Source: Populus alba
Taxonomy: Eukaryota > Streptophyta > Magnoliopsida > Malpighiales > Salicaceae
Assembly (NCBI RefSeq): GCF_005239225.2
Contig: NC_133287.1
Location: 17,860,519-17,924,518 of the forward strand
Direction: 5' to 3'
Length of the DNA stretch: 64,000 bases
Under the pieces are notes generated by a model, which searched no databases, was not told where the DNA came from, and saw only the letters and a program-made list of their open reading frames with translations. A program made the translations under genes and the position numbers. Position 1 is the stretch's first letter; each line of letters begins with the position of its first letter. Of the stretch, positions 35,060 through 47,190 are shown piece by piece.

Positions 35060-37535
35060 TGTCGCACCCCAAAAAATATCAAAAAAAAAAGTTTGTTTTT
35101 GCGACATTCGATTGACGACTTTCGTTTTGTTCTATTTTACGGATTTGGTTCTTTGGAGTCGCCACCTAGTATTTTGGTCACTAGGAAACCTAACTGGTCT
35201 TTCAGAGATTCTAAGGTAAGGGACTGGTTGCGTAAAGGGAAGGTATTAGCACCCCTAGTACGCCCTACCTAAGGTAAGCTGCATGGTGTTTGGTTTGCTT
35301 TATAATTGCTATGGTGTTGGTATTTTCTAGGCTCGTCAATTGATTTTGGATAGAAATCTAAGGAGATTCCATGTGCTTTGAAAGCTCATTTTTCCCTTAG
35401 TATTTCAAGAGTTTGCGACTCGTAAGTCGTGAAATAAAAAAAAATTAAAATTTTGAAATGTCCTCGATTATAATCAAGGCTTCTTTCAAGCATGTGTGGA
35501 TTTATTATTCCCAATAATATTTTGGATATTCATCCTTTTAAGGATTTCTTTATCCAAACATTAGCGGTAAATAATAAATGAATTTCCTCCTCAAAAATAA
35601 GATTTTTATAGTTTTTGGAATATTGGCCAATACCCTTTGGAGTTTTACAAACATGTTGTAAAATCCAGAAATGCAAGAAAATTATTTGTGTTTAAGAAAT
35701 CAATGTGAAAACACACTTTCAAAGCTTCCAATATATTTTTTTTATAAAAAAAGAATATTCAAAACATGTTAGAGTATTGGCCGTATGCAACACGCAAGAA
35801 AATATTTTTTTTAAAACAATATATATTTTTTTTTGACGAAATCGGGTATTTTAATACTGAATTTGTATCTCCACATCATAAAAAATACAAACTAATATTA
35901 AGTCATTTTAAAAAAGATGTACAAAAAATCAAAAATATTTTTAAGGAATTTTAGAAATTTTTTAAAGCAAAAAAATAAATTTATCTTTGAAAATTTCGGG
36001 TGCCTCGACGAAAATCAGATATTTTAAATACTGAATTTATACCTCCACAATATAAAAAAAAAATACAAAACCCCCTTAAAAAAATATATATATATATATA
36101 TATGAAAGGAAAATAACAACATTTTTTTTTTAGATTTTTCAGATTTTATTTTATAAATATTTTATATATATATATAACATATACACACATATATATTATA
36201 ATTTATAATAATATATAATATATTATAGGGCTGGGCCGACCCAAATGAATGGGCCAGGCTCAGCCCCAAAAAAGAGACAGCCCGAATGACATTGGGCCGA
36301 TCTCGGCCCGAGAAACAAACGTGGGCTGATCTCGGCCCGAAAACTCAAGTGGGCCGATCTCGGCCCGAAAAACTCCTACGGTCTGGGCCAAGACCGGCCC
36401 AGACTTGCAAGGCTGGGCCAGCATCGGGCTGGCCCAGCAGCCCCAGGCCCAGCGGGGGAAGAATTAATTTTCTTCCCCTGCCTCCTGCATGCAGGAGGCA
36501 GAATGCATGCAGGAGGCAAACCTGCAGAAGACACAAAAATGGGGGGAAGAAAATGTACCTGGCGTGGAGGAGGTGGTCGCTGGCGGTGGTGTGGCTCGTG
36601 CACGGTGGCTCCGGGCGGCGGCGCTGCGGCTGTTTCCAAGTGTTCGGTTCGCTCTCTCTCTCTCTCTCTCTATTCCTCTCGGTCCCTCCCTTCGGTCCAT
36701 TGATGCTTTCGGTGGTGGTGGTGGGGGCGAGGAGAGAGAGGCGGGAAGGTTTTCAAATTTTTCGTCTTCTGTTGCTTCTAAACCGGGGGGAAGGAAGAAG
36801 ATGAACAATGTCGTTCAAAACGACACCGTTCTAGTCTTCCTTTTTTTTTTTATATATGAAACGACGTCGTTTTGGATAAAACGCGCCGTTTCATTTAAAT
36901 GGCCAAACTTCAAATCAGTCCTTCAAATTCGGTCTCCGCCCCTCTTGTTGGCCGCCTTTTTTCACTTTGGTCCTTGGCCTCTGATTTATGCAATTGAGCC
37001 CTCAATTGATTAATAAACTTTCAATTTCTTCAATTAGGCCCCTGAACCGAATAATTGCAGCCCCTCCATTTACGCGCCTCTTCCAATTTGGTCCCTGGTT
37101 TCGGATTTTCTTAATTAAGTCCCTAATTGGCCATTAAACTTCAATATTTATGCAATTAAGCCCCTGATTTGACCCAATAAATTCCTAAAAAATATATTTT
37201 GGCCCCAGAACTTAAATTTCTTCAAATTAAAGCCCAAATTGACTTAAAAATCAATTTTTCTTGCAATCAAATCTTCTATAAATTCAAATAAAAATCCAAT
37301 TAAGTCCATAAACATCCAAATTTGGGCTTTTCTCCTCAAAATTCAAATTTTCCTTCTCAATAGGGCTTTCATCCTTCAAAAATATACTGTCAGAAATTCA
37401 AACCTTGTATTTTTTTTAAAATTCCTTGACCAATTTTCTGACTGTTTCCTGAGCGCTTCTGCCTCCTGTTATTTTTCTAACCCCTTTTGGCTATTTATTT
37501 TATTTTTCATGGGGACCCAAAAATGGGTTACAACA
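35060..37535 (-). mobile_element. 5' LTR of the gypsy element, complete
   Basis: Starts TG and ends CA. The part near 35060-35290 also matches, in reverse, the end of the solo LTR at 53766-55644. At 36285-36380 the unit 'gggccgatctcggccc', itself an inverted repeat, occurs three times with one further variant. A perfect 24-bp palindrome sits at 36478-36501. A CT microsatellite lies near 36653-36671. Several overlapping frames at 36286-37013 are not genes. Confidence 0.88.
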
Positions 37536-38688
37536 AGGGTGACAGCCTTAATCGTCTATGTAGATGATATGATTATCACTGGGGATGACACTGAAGAAAT
37601 GTCAAAATTACAAGAGCAATTATCAGCTGAACTTGAGATGAAGAATCTGGGTGGACTTAAATATTTCTTGGGAATAGAGGTGGCAAGGTCACAGAAGGGT
37701 ATATTCTTGTCCCAAAGAAAGTATGTGCTAGATCTACTATCTGAGGTGGGGTTATTAGAGTGCAAACCAGCAGATACTCCCATCATTCAAAATCACAGAC
37801 TCACTGAACACACAAATCAAGTACCAACGGATAAAGGACGATACCAAAGGCTAGTGGGAAAACTTATTTACTTGTCACACACTCGCCCTGATATTGCTTA
37901 TGCCGTAAGTGTTGTGAGCCAATTTATGCATAATCCAAGCAAAGAACATATGAACGTGGTGATTCGAATACTTCATTACTTGAAATCCTCACCAGGAAAG
38001 GGTCTAATGTTCTCTAAAAACAACCACTTGGATGTTGAAGGATATACAGACGCGGATTGGGCAGGGAGTATTCTAGATAGAAAATCCACGGCAGGGTACT
38101 TTACTTTATCAAGTGCTGAAGCCGAATTTAGGGGGATGGAAAAAGGGCTTTGTGAATTACTATGGCTTAGAAGGTTACTAATGGAAATAGGCTACGGTCC
38201 TAACATGGAGATGAACTTGTTTTGTGATAATAAAGCTGCAATCGATATCTCACAAAATCCTATTCAGCATGATCGAACAAAACATGTGGAGATAGACAGA
38301 TATTTTATTAAGAAAAACCTTGAAGAAAAGATCATCCGGTTTGTTTTTGTCAAATCAAAAGATCAACTGGCAGATATATTGACAAAGGCAATTTCCAGTA
38401 GAATTTTTAATGACTCACTTGACAAGTTGGGCATTAAAGATATTTATGCACCAACTTGAGGGGGAGTGTTAGCGTGAGCCATTAGAAGTTATAAGGAAAT
38501 AAAACACCAGTTGTATCAACTTCCTAGTTGTAGTCGTATATATCAACTCCCTAGTTTTTAGGCTTCAACCTAGAAGAGGCTGTTATGTAAAAGTAGTTTA
38601 GTTAAAACACATCTCTTAACTCCTTTCCCTGTATCTCTATATATAGACCTTGAGTCAATTAATAAAGTTAAGTTAGTCTGCTTCTCCA
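37536..38688 (+). mobile_element. Ty1/copia 3' fragment (RT end, RNase H, LTR), element 1
   Basis: A frame from the YVDDMII catalytic box of reverse transcriptase (about 37553) runs through RNase H (YTDADWAG, SSAEAEFRGM, DNKAAIDIS, DRTKHVEIDRYFI) to a stop at 38459. A polypurine tract (gaggggga) and an LTR at 38467-38688 (TGTTAGCG...TTCTCCA, 222 bp) follow. The expected RNase H text between STAGYFT and LSSAEAEF is short, so a small deletion is likely. The 5' half is cut off by the gypsy insertion and presumably lies in the gap. Confidence 0.85.
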
Positions 38689-39950
38689 GAAAATCTGATA
38701 GAATGAACTTGGTTTGTTGACATATTTTTTAGGGATGGAAGTAACTCAAACTGATCAAGGTTTCTTTCTTTGTCAAAAACGTTTTTCCTTGAAAACACTG
38801 GACAATTTTCCAATGAGCAATTGCAAGCCAGTAAGCACTCCTATGATACAGGGGCAGAAGCTAATGAAAGAGGATGGATCACCAAAAGATGATGGGAAAG
38901 TTTACAGGAGTCTAATTAGGAGTTTGTTGTATTTAACAGACACATGTCCTGACATTCAATTTGCTGTGAATTATCTTTCCAGGTTCATGCAAGAGCCAAG
39001 TCAAAACCACTTTGTGGCAGCTAAGAGAGTATTAAGATATTTGAGAGGGACTGTAGGTTTTGGCATACATTTTGTGAAGTCCAGCTCAATCAATCTTGTT
39101 GGATTCTCAGACAGTGATTGGGAAGGAAGTGATGAAGGAATGATGAGTACTTCAGGCTACTGTTTTGCTGTGGGAAAGAGTGTGTTTTGCTGGAATTCAA
39201 AGAAACAATCGGTGGTGGCACATTCTACAGTAGAGGCTGAATATATAGTTGCTTATGTAGCAGCAAAACAACTTATATGGCTGAGGAAGATGCTAAGTGA
39301 CTTAGATTGCAATCAACAAAATCCCAGAACATTGTTTTGTGACAACACATCAGCTATAGCCATTTCTAAAAATTCTGTTTTTCATGATAGAACCAAGCAC
39401 ATGAAGATCAAATTTCATGCAATCAGGCAGTTTCAACAAGAAGGAGAACTAGAACTATGCTACTGCACTTCTGAAGATCAACTAGCAGATTTTTTCACCA
39501 AACCGTTGGCTAAAACCAGGTTTGAAGATCTGAGGGCAAGAATTGGAATGACTGGCTTTGGAACCAAAGAGGAGTGTTGAAGTTTGGTACCTAAGCTAGA
39601 ATAGGATTACTTAGCAGTAATCTACTGCATGATTATCTAGTTGTTAGCTGAGATTACTATCTAGATTAGGATATATTATTTTGAATTCTTTTGTTAAGTT
39701 TATCTAGGATTAAACTAAACTTGTAAACATCTCCTTAAATAAAGGAGAAGTTAGCTGGTACGTTTCTAGTGTTTGCTTTGCGTTGTAATTCTGTTTTCTT
39801 TTTCTATGAATAAAAGGGCATGGGATGGCAGTAACCAAGCATCGAATTTTGCTCTTTGTTCTTTAAACTTAATTATTAAGTTCTGAGTTCTTTCCTTTTG
39901 TTCTTTCCATAGTGAACATTGTTCTCTGTTCTTGTCTTTCTTCATCAGCA
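38689..39950 (+). mobile_element. Ty1/copia 3' fragment, element 2
   Basis: Resumes at the RT motif LLTYFLGMEV and continues through RNase H (GFSDSDWEGS, STSGYCFAVG, STVEAEYIVA, DNTSAIAISKN, DRTKHMKIKFH) to a stop at 39580, nearly undamaged. The LTR starts TGTTGAAG at 39575, overlapping the stop, and probably ends near 39950. The sequence before 38689 is element 1's LTR, so element 1 was inserted here. The 5' half is absent from the window, presumably in the gap. Confidence 0.8.
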
Positions 39951-40408
39951 AACATAAGGTTGTTCTTTATATTTCTACAAATTCTACAATAAGAAAAGAC
40001 CCATTACATTTCACTTTCTTCGTTAGTTTTCTGTTAATTGAGTGCGTCAACTTTCCGGACTGGATTTTTCCTACTCAAGTCTCCATCACCACTTGCTTTG
40101 CACGACTAATGTACGAAGCAGTCTCACTGTAATGAAATTAAATAAAATTATCAGTTGTCAAAATAAATTTGAGTGGCAAGCAATAATTTCAGGGGACCAT
40201 TGTTGAACAGTTGCTGTCGTAGATGCTCTCCTTACTAAATGACCCATCTATATCAAAAGTTACTAAATTGAACTTGCTTTAGGCTGGTGGTCTTACACGA
40301 ACTATTTTGGGCCAAATATTTAGATGGGGATAACTCAAGGCTTCCATGAGAGTAGTTTAAAGCAAAATATGTTCCTTTAGGCATAAGTAATGGGTTCAGA
40401 CTAGTAAC
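39951..40408. repeat. Gene-less SAUR-cluster spacer unit
   Basis: 'tccatcaccacttgc' followed by 'gtaatgaaatta..aaa.t.atc' and 'ttgagtt/ggc' matches 58150-58260, and in part 56400-56500. I read it as an intergenic unit of the SAUR tandem array, truncated on its left by the copia 2 insertion. Confidence 0.5.
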
Positions 40409-40598
40409 GTGTTTGGGATTGTGATAGTTGTGTTGATTTAAAGTATTTTTCACTTAAAAATGTATCAAAATGAAGTTTTTTTATTTTTTTTTTAAATATT
40501 TTTGACATCAGTACATCAAAACGATCTGGAAATAAAAAATATATATATTTCAAGCAAAAAAAAATTAATTTTTTTAGGAACGCGGTGCATCCAAACAC
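40409..40598. mobile_element. MITE, 190 bp
   Basis: Inverted ends GTGTTTGG (40409) and CCAAACAC (40591-40598). The interior, 'atttttgacatcagtacatc' and 'caagcaaaaa', matches the copy nested at 24.3 kb. No coding capacity. Confidence 0.65.
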
Positions 40599-40639
40599 AC
40601 CCTAAGTTGATGCTTATAATACATAGAACAACCAGTATT

Positions 40640-40964
40640 TGTTAAAAAAACTAGTTCAACCCAAAAGTTTAAGTTGTTGGGTGAAGTTTTAAGTTATGAT
40701 TTATTATATTATTCTCTTACACATCTCCTCAAGTGAAAATCCTTTAGGCTTGAAACTTGTATAGACTCACACTATCTTGTACTTAATTTTTTATCAAATA
40801 AATAGAGGTGTTGAGATTCGAACTCATTACTTTTTGGTCATCAAGGCTTTAATACCATGTTAAAGAGCCAATTCAACCAAAAAGCATGAGTTATTAGATG
40901 AGGTGTCAAGATAACATCTCTAACAATATTTTGAAGATATGATTTATTATATTATTCTTTAACA
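40640..40964 (-). mobile_element. TRIM (terminal-repeat retrotransposon in miniature)
   Basis: On the minus strand a short LTR (40964-40858, 107 bp, TGTTAAAG...TTTAACA) is directly followed by TGGTATTAAAGCC (40857-40845), a near match to the initiator-tRNA primer site. Then come a non-coding middle, a purine tract (CTTGAGGAGA) and a second LTR (40723-40640, 84 bp, TGTGTAAG...TTAACA). The LTRs share 'gaataatataataaatcata'. Flanks gtatt and atatt look like a target duplication with one mismatch. The whole is only 325 bp and encodes nothing. Confidence 0.75.
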
Positions 40965-41254
40965 ATATTTTCCAATACAATATGTATGTTTTGATCATGT
41001 ATGATAAGTATGATTAAAATCTATAAAAGCAAACCTTAACAAACATTACATCCTGTTATCTAGAGAACTATGGTTGAAGATTGAACCAGAGTGATTCCAA
41101 ACTTAGCATCATTCAAGTCTATCATCTCACTGGACAAGCCTTTTAAAGTTGTGTTCCCTACTTAAAGAGCATTACCACAATTCACCTTTGGTATGTGATA
41201 TGGATAGACAATTGTTACCCTAAAGCAGTTTTAGTTAGCAGGTGATGGCAATTT
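40965..41254. repeat. SAUR-cluster spacer unit, right part
   Basis: 'aatatgtatgttttgatca' matches 58520-58540, and 'gcaaac' with 'aacattac.tcctgttat' matches 62480-62510. No gene. Confidence 0.5.
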
Positions 41255-44200
41255 TGTTGGAAGAAGGATAGGTATGATAAAAGATCAAAACACAATAATA
41301 CAAAGTTAAAAACTCAAGAAAAAAAAATTGAGAGGAAACTATATTTTTTTTAAGTTTTTTCTTTCTAAGCTCTCTTGAATATTCTCTCTCTTTGTATTGC
41401 TTTATAGTGCTAAATTACAAGTTTTTTTATAGGTATAAAATCCTAATATGAATAGGAATTGTATTCTTCCAACTTAACCAGATGATCGTTTCTCAACTAG
41501 TCAACCATTTCAACATATTCCACCTAGTTACTCTTCTCAACCGGATAACATGTTCCCAACTAGTCAATCGGTCAACTAATTTACAAAAATCAGCTTACTT
41601 TCAACATCCCCCTTTAAACTTGATTTCTTCACAACTCCCAACATGTCTCTCATCTTGATAAAAACATCATATTTGAGTGGCATTATGAAGATATATGTGA
41701 CTTGGTCTTGTGTCTTCACATACTTTACTTCAACTTCCGTGTTTGCAATGCAATATCATATGTAATGAAATCTTGTGTCAATATGCTTACTGTCATCATG
41801 AAATAATGGATTCTTTGTTAATGCAATGGTTGATCAGTTGTCCACATAAATTTCAGCAGGCTTCTCTTATGGCATTCACAATTCTTTCAATAATCTTTTT
41901 ATCCATATGCAATGACAAACAAATAATGTAGTAGCTACATATTAAGCTTCATATATTGATGAAGTGACTATAGATTGCTTCTTTGAACTTCATGTGAATG
42001 TTGTGTCACCCATATAAAGAATAAAACTCGTAGTGCTCTTTCTATCATCCATATTTTCAACCCAATCACTATAACTATAACCCACAAGTTCAAAGCTATT
42101 ATAATAACCATAGAACAAGCCAAATCAATAGTACCTTTAATATACCAAAAAATTTGCCTCACTGCTTTGAAGTTTCATAATTGACTCCATAAATCTACTC
42201 AAAAAAAAAATTATTCATACGAGTGCATGTCAAATATCTCAAACTCCTCACCTAAGCTCTTGAATATTGTAGAGTTTATCTTCTCTCCTTCATCATTCTT
42301 TGACATCTTTACTCCACACTCAACCTGAGTATTTACTTTTGCACAATCCTTCATCTTGAACTTTTTATGAACATCCTTTGCAAACTTCTCTTAATTCACA
42401 AAAATTTCATCTTCTCCTTATTTGACCTCAATCCCTAAATAGTAGGACATGAGACCAATATTCGTCATCTCAAACTCCTTGATCATTGCTTGATTAAAGT
42501 CTCCAAACATCTTTGGATTATTTCCTATAAAAATCAAGTCATCTACATACAAACATACAATAAGAGTATCACCATTCTCTTTGATATTTACATAGATAGC
42601 ATATTCATAAAGGCATTTCACAAATTCATTCTTTAAGAAATAGCCTTCAATACAACCATACCAAGTCCTGGGGGCTTACTTCAATCCATAAAAGTCTTTG
42701 TTCAATTTTAATACCTTGTTTTTATGTCTCTTCACTTTATATCCCATGGATTGCTCAGTGTAGACCTCTTCTTCATTAAAACCATTAAGAAAGGCTGATT
42801 TAACATCCATTTCATAGATTCTCTATCTATGTTAGGCAACAATGGCTATTATTAATCAAATGGTCTTTAATCTAGCAACGGGATCAAAAACCTCATCATA
42901 GTCAATCCCAAGCTTTTGACTATAGCTTTTTACCACTAACCTTGCCTTGTATCTTTTAACCTCTCCTTTAGCATTCTTATTTTCTTTGTAGATCTACTTG
43001 ACACCAAATGGTTTTTTTCCTGTTGGTTTAGGAACCAATTTTCATGTGTCATTCTTCTTAATTGATGTAATCTCTTTATCCATAACAATTATCCATTTTT
43101 CATCCTTTACAGCTTCTCCAAACACTATAGGATCACATGTAGCAAGTTGATAATACAATGTTACATCATCATCATCAATAGATTAGTTACCTCATACAAG
43201 TCATCAAGGCTTCTTATCTTTCTTGGTAGACTAGGTAGGCTGCCACTATTAAAATTTCCACTAGAAGAAGAAGATAAAGGTGAATTTGAGTTCATTGGTG
43301 ATTGTAGAGGTGTAACTATAGGTTCTTGATGATCTTCATATCTCTCCTTCTCTTTATCAAGAACTGGTATAAATTCATATTTCTCACCATCATCTACCTT
43401 CCAATCCAATGTTCATCCTTCATTAAATTCAATATCTTTACTAATCACTATCTTTTCTTCGTTAGGATTATAAAGCTTGTACCTTTAGACTTTTGATCGT
43501 AACGTATAAAGATCATCTTTTTGCTTTTGTCATCTAGTTTGGTCCTTACTTTATCATCTACATACATATAACCAATGTTTCCAAATACTTTCAAGTGAGT
43601 AGCACTTGGCTTTCTCCCATTTCATGCCTCTTGTGGAGTCTTGCAATCCATACCTTTAGTTGGAAACCTATTTGACAACTAGATAGCATAATCTAAAGCT
43701 TCAGCCCTAAACTTTGTAGGCATTTTCTTGGTTTTGAGAATGCTTCATACCATCTTTAGGATCTTCATACCATTTTCTCCACGCCATTTTTTTATGGGGA
43801 TCTAAGCACTATTAGGAGTCTCTTTATACCATGACCTTCACAAAACTCATTGAAATCATTAGAAAAATATTCACCCTATATCCGTCCTAAGTGATTTTGT
43901 AAACTAACTACTTTCTTTTTCAACTAATACCTTACACTTTTTAAAACAACTAAACACATTAAACTTTTATTTTATGAAGTATACCCAAGTTTTTCTACTA
44001 TAATCTTCCATAAAAAGTACAAAATATAGATTTTTACCAAACAAACATGGTTTGATAGGACCACAAACATCTGCATGTATCTCTTGAAGATGTTTACTTA
44101 CTCTAGATGTAGACTACTTTTCAAAGCTTTTGTGGAATTGCTTACTCACTAAACATCCTTCACATAACTAACTTAAATTTATAATGGATGGTAGTCCCTT

Positions 44201-46036
44201 TAACATCTTCTTTTGTGCCATCATCTTCAAGCTATCAAAGTTTACATGCCCAAGTCTCATATACCAAAGCTAAGTCTCATCTTTCACACATTCATTTAAG
44301 CATTTACACACATTTGTCTCTATGTTTAGCAAAAACATTATGTGCTTTGTCATGGTTATCTCTGCAATCATAGCTTCATAAGTATCAAGTAATGTCAAGG
44401 TATGATATCTCATCTTAATCTCATAATCCTTCTTCAATAATTGTTCCAAAATCAATATATTGCTTTTTACAATAGGAATATAATAGACATCACCAATAAA
44501 TTGATGAATTTTATAAGAATCGTACATTTTTCTTTGATGGAAATCTTTGAATAATCTGCGAATGTCACTTTACCTTTAATTAATTCATCAAGCTCTATAA
44601 GCTTATCTTTATCTCCATGCATGTGATTACTGACACCATTGTCTAGATACCACATGTTCCCTTTAGCTTGCATTCATTTATCGTAGACTAGTAATAGAGT
44701 GGCTTATTCCTCCTTTTCTATAATAAGATTGATATTCTCCTCAACCCTTCTGGTTAGATTCCAACAATCCCTGGCATAATGACCTATCTTTTGACAATTA
44801 TAGTATTTAACCTTTGTTTTGCCGAACCTGGATTTCAGATTGCCACTATTAGTGTAACTGTTCGACCAATTTGCTTCATGTGGTCAATCGGTTGACCTAT
44901 TGAGGATGCCACGACCTTCTCTTCCTCCTCTTCCTCTACCTTGTCCACATCCTCTACCCTTTTAAGTATATCCAAAGCATCTTGCATTGAAAAAAGTGAT
45001 TGAGATCCATATCTTATTGAATTTCATTGACTCTTTTCTCATGGGCTTGTAATTTTCCCATGAGACCTTAAATTGTAAGAAAATCCATATTTTGTGACTC
45101 CTCTATTGCAACTACAACATAATGGAACTTCTTTTACAATGAACATGGGATCTTCTTTACCACACATTTTCTTACATCTTCTTCCCATATCTCTTTTTTT
45201 GATAATATATGGCCACACTCTAGCCAAGTAATGTGAAATATTCTCCTATTCCAGCATATGTAACTTTTCAAAATCACCTCGTAACTTTTTATCAACGTAA
45301 CTTTCTTACATTGTCAATTCTTTGGTTTGATCCTTGCAAAACTTCTCATACTTGCTTGGTGATGGTTGTGTTGGCCATTCTCTCAAAAGTTGCATCATCC
45401 AGACATTTGTGGATAATTATAAGTGCTTTTTGATCCTTTCTTAGTGCCTTTTGCACAACCTTTCTTTGGCCTGAAGTCAATATTGCTCCATCTATAGGCT
45501 CCTCAAAGCCTTTTTCAATTATCTCTCATATATCTTGGGAACGCAGCCAAGCTTTTACTCTAATACATAAAGTTTCATAGTTATCCTTTGTCAATGTAAG
45601 ACACTGAAATGGGAAGTTTGGATTGAATGTCAAATAATCAAACCTAAGCTCTAATATCACTTGTTGAAAGAATGATAGGTGTGGTAGAAGATCAAAAAAC
45701 AGTAATGGAAAGTAAAAAACTCGAGAACATGAAGAAGATTAAGAGAAAAGTATATTTTTATTAAGTGTTTCTCTCTGAGCTCTCTTAGCAATTCTCTTTC
45801 TTTGTACTACTTAATAATATTGAATTATAAGTTTTTTTTATAAGCATAAAATCCTAGACAATCAAGGAATTAAACTAATATAAGAAAATTCTAATCTGAA
45901 TAGAAATTGTATTATGTCGACTGAACTGGTTGCCTGCTTTAACTTATTCCTTCTAATTGCTTTGTCTCAACCGGTAGACCTATTCCTAACCAGTCGACAG
46001 GTCAACTAATTTCTAGAAATCGGATTAATTTTAACA
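41255..46036 (-). mobile_element. Decayed full-length Ty1/copia element, minus strand
   Basis: LTRs lie at 41255-41606 and 45662-46036 (TGTT...AACA), with a polypurine tract AAAGGGGGA next to the first and a degraded primer site next to the second. Flanks aattt and aattc are a near-perfect 5-bp target duplication. Relics in order on the minus strand: gag (about 45600-45000), a zinc knuckle CX2CX4HX4C near 44800, protease-like text with WYLDNGVSNHM (44673-44467), integrase (44500-43700), reverse transcriptase with CLYVDDLIFIGNN (42621-42418) and RNase H. Many stops and frameshifts make it defective. It is closely related to the plus-strand element at 47709. Confidence 0.85.
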
Positions 46037-46508
46037 AATTCATCTATTATTGGCACTGTGAGATCTAAAGTAAAATTGACTAATTTCTGCTATTAGTAGC
46101 AGAATCACGTTTGATTATTTGGTCAACTTACAAGACAATCTCTACAACATCCAGCATATAGGGCAGGAAAGGAGTATTGTCAAAAAATATAAAACCCAAT
46201 TCTGAAGATCATTTTTAGGAGGAATATAATTCAAACAAAATGGAAATAATACATATAAAAAAAGTAAAATAATTAATGCAATGGAAATAGACAGAGAACA
46301 ATAGAGTATGAGGACAAAATTCATTGATTAGAGCTTTGCTCTTTTCAAAATTCAATTACAGTTCGACAAAGCGGTAATAACATCCAGTTCTGTGTTATAC
46401 CATGAAACAAGTTCATTTCTCAGCAGAAGAAAAGATATAAAGAAAAAGGTTTGTACATGGAACTCATTACGAAACTGTGTAAGAGTTGTTGTATGCCATT
46501 ATCAACTT
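46037..46508. other. Downstream flank of the SAUR gene
   Basis: The 3' untranslated region must lie at the right edge. No other gene is supported. Confidence 0.4.
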
Positions 46509-46802
46509 TCATGGCTGATTTAAGGAACAAATGACATCATGGAAAAGGTCTTCTTTGCAAGGAATGGTGAGACCGCCCATGGGATGATGATATTCGAATT
46601 CTTCTTCAGATTGACTAAGCAAATCCTGAAATATTGGTTCGTTCAAGTATGATATTGGAATTATAAATCGCTTCTTTTGGAATTCTCCAACATAGACTGC
46701 AAGGCAACCGTTTGGAACATTTGAAGCTGCTTTGCCTGCCGCAGATGAAGAAAGCTGAAGAAATTGCTTGGCACGTAGAATAGAAGACAAATGGAAACCC
46801 AT
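46509..46802 (-). CDS. SAUR (small auxin-up RNA) family protein
   Basis: Intronless, 97 aa, starting at the family-typical MGF; an in-frame ATG four codons upstream is possible but unlikely. The SAUR core is complete: [13 protein letters not shown] (about residues 30-42), [37 protein letters not shown]. SAURs of this clade are induced fast by auxin, bind and inhibit PP2C.D phosphatases, and so activate plasma-membrane H+-ATPases and cell expansion. A TATA box lies 111 bp upstream. The gene is caught between two related copia elements of opposite orientation. Confidence 0.93.
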   Translation of the reverse strand: MGFHLSSILRAKQFLQLSSSAAGKAASNVPNGCLAVYVGEFQKKRFIIPISYLNEPIFQDLLSQSEEEFEYHHPMGGLTIPCKEDLFHDVICSLNQP

Positions 46803-46912
46803 TTTTTGGTACAAAAGGGAAGCAAAGGTCTTGAAAGACTTATTGAAAAAAAGGAATTTTTTATTCTCAATAATGTGAAGACTTGTGTTTCTTGTGTACC
46901 TAAATGTGGGTG

Positions 46913-46920
46913 TATTTATA
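46913..46920 (-). promoter_or_regulatory. TATA box of the first SAUR gene
   Basis: TATAAATA on the minus strand, 111 bp upstream of the ATG. The surrounding 300 bp match the promoter of the second SAUR, where the TATA box sits at nearly the same distance. Confidence 0.65.
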
Positions 46921-47190
46921 GATACAATGGTATATTGCTAGAGATTCCATAGCTAATGCAAGTAGCCAGTAGTGAAAAGGCCCTTGCATGAGGTCTAGTC
47001 AAGAAATTAGCTCATGAGCCATCACATGGTTTTGTCTTCAAACTAATTATCAAGAATTCAGGTCTCACTCACCGCTAGTCATTTCTTGGAAACATGATGA
47101 CCCCACTAATTCTACGAAATACATAGGCCTACATCAATTTGAAGTTAATTAAAGAGGAAAACACTAGTTATCCAAATCACAAAATAAGCA
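46921..47190 (-). promoter_or_regulatory. SAUR promoter shared with the second copy
   Basis: Blocks such as 'ttgctagagattcc', 'gtctagtcaaga.att', 'ccatcacatggttttgtctt' and 'tcaagaat.caggtct' recur in the same order at 63725-63860. Shared spacing over non-coding DNA could reflect recent duplication, function, or both. Confidence 0.6.

Larger units (their letters stand above)
29447..37535 (-). mobile_element. Gag-only Ty3/gypsy element of Tat/Ogre type (TR-GAG-like)
   Basis: The right, 5' LTR is 35060-37535 (2476 bp, TGTCGCACC...TACAACA). The left, 3' LTR is seen only at 29447-30224, where it matches the last 750 bp of the right LTR almost base for base. The rest is in the gap. A primer site complementary to a tRNA 3' end sits next to the 5' LTR (35038-35056) and a polypurine tract next to the 3' LTR (30225-30239), which fixes minus orientation. 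The 4.8-kb interior has gag but no protease, reverse transcriptase, RNase H or integrase residues, so it needs helpers. Between gag and the 3' LTR lies an array of hairpin repeats. The element is inserted in a copia reverse transcriptase gene (the sequence resumes at 37536), so it is younger than that copia. Confidence 0.85.

Noticed and set aside
36286..37013. Several overlapping frames of 60-174 codons
   Set aside because: They lie inside the gypsy LTR, are driven by GC-rich inverted repeats and a CT microsatellite, and the matching left LTR carries frame-shifting indels.
37536..39580. A single intact copia element
   Set aside because: An LTR (38467-38688) and a jump back to mid-RT show two different elements, one inserted in the other.
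40815..40845. tRNA-like B-box on the minus strand (gagttcgaatctc), suggesting a SINE or tRNA gene
   Set aside because: No A box or cloverleaf is present; the adjacent primer site and flanking short LTRs show it is the interior of a TRIM.
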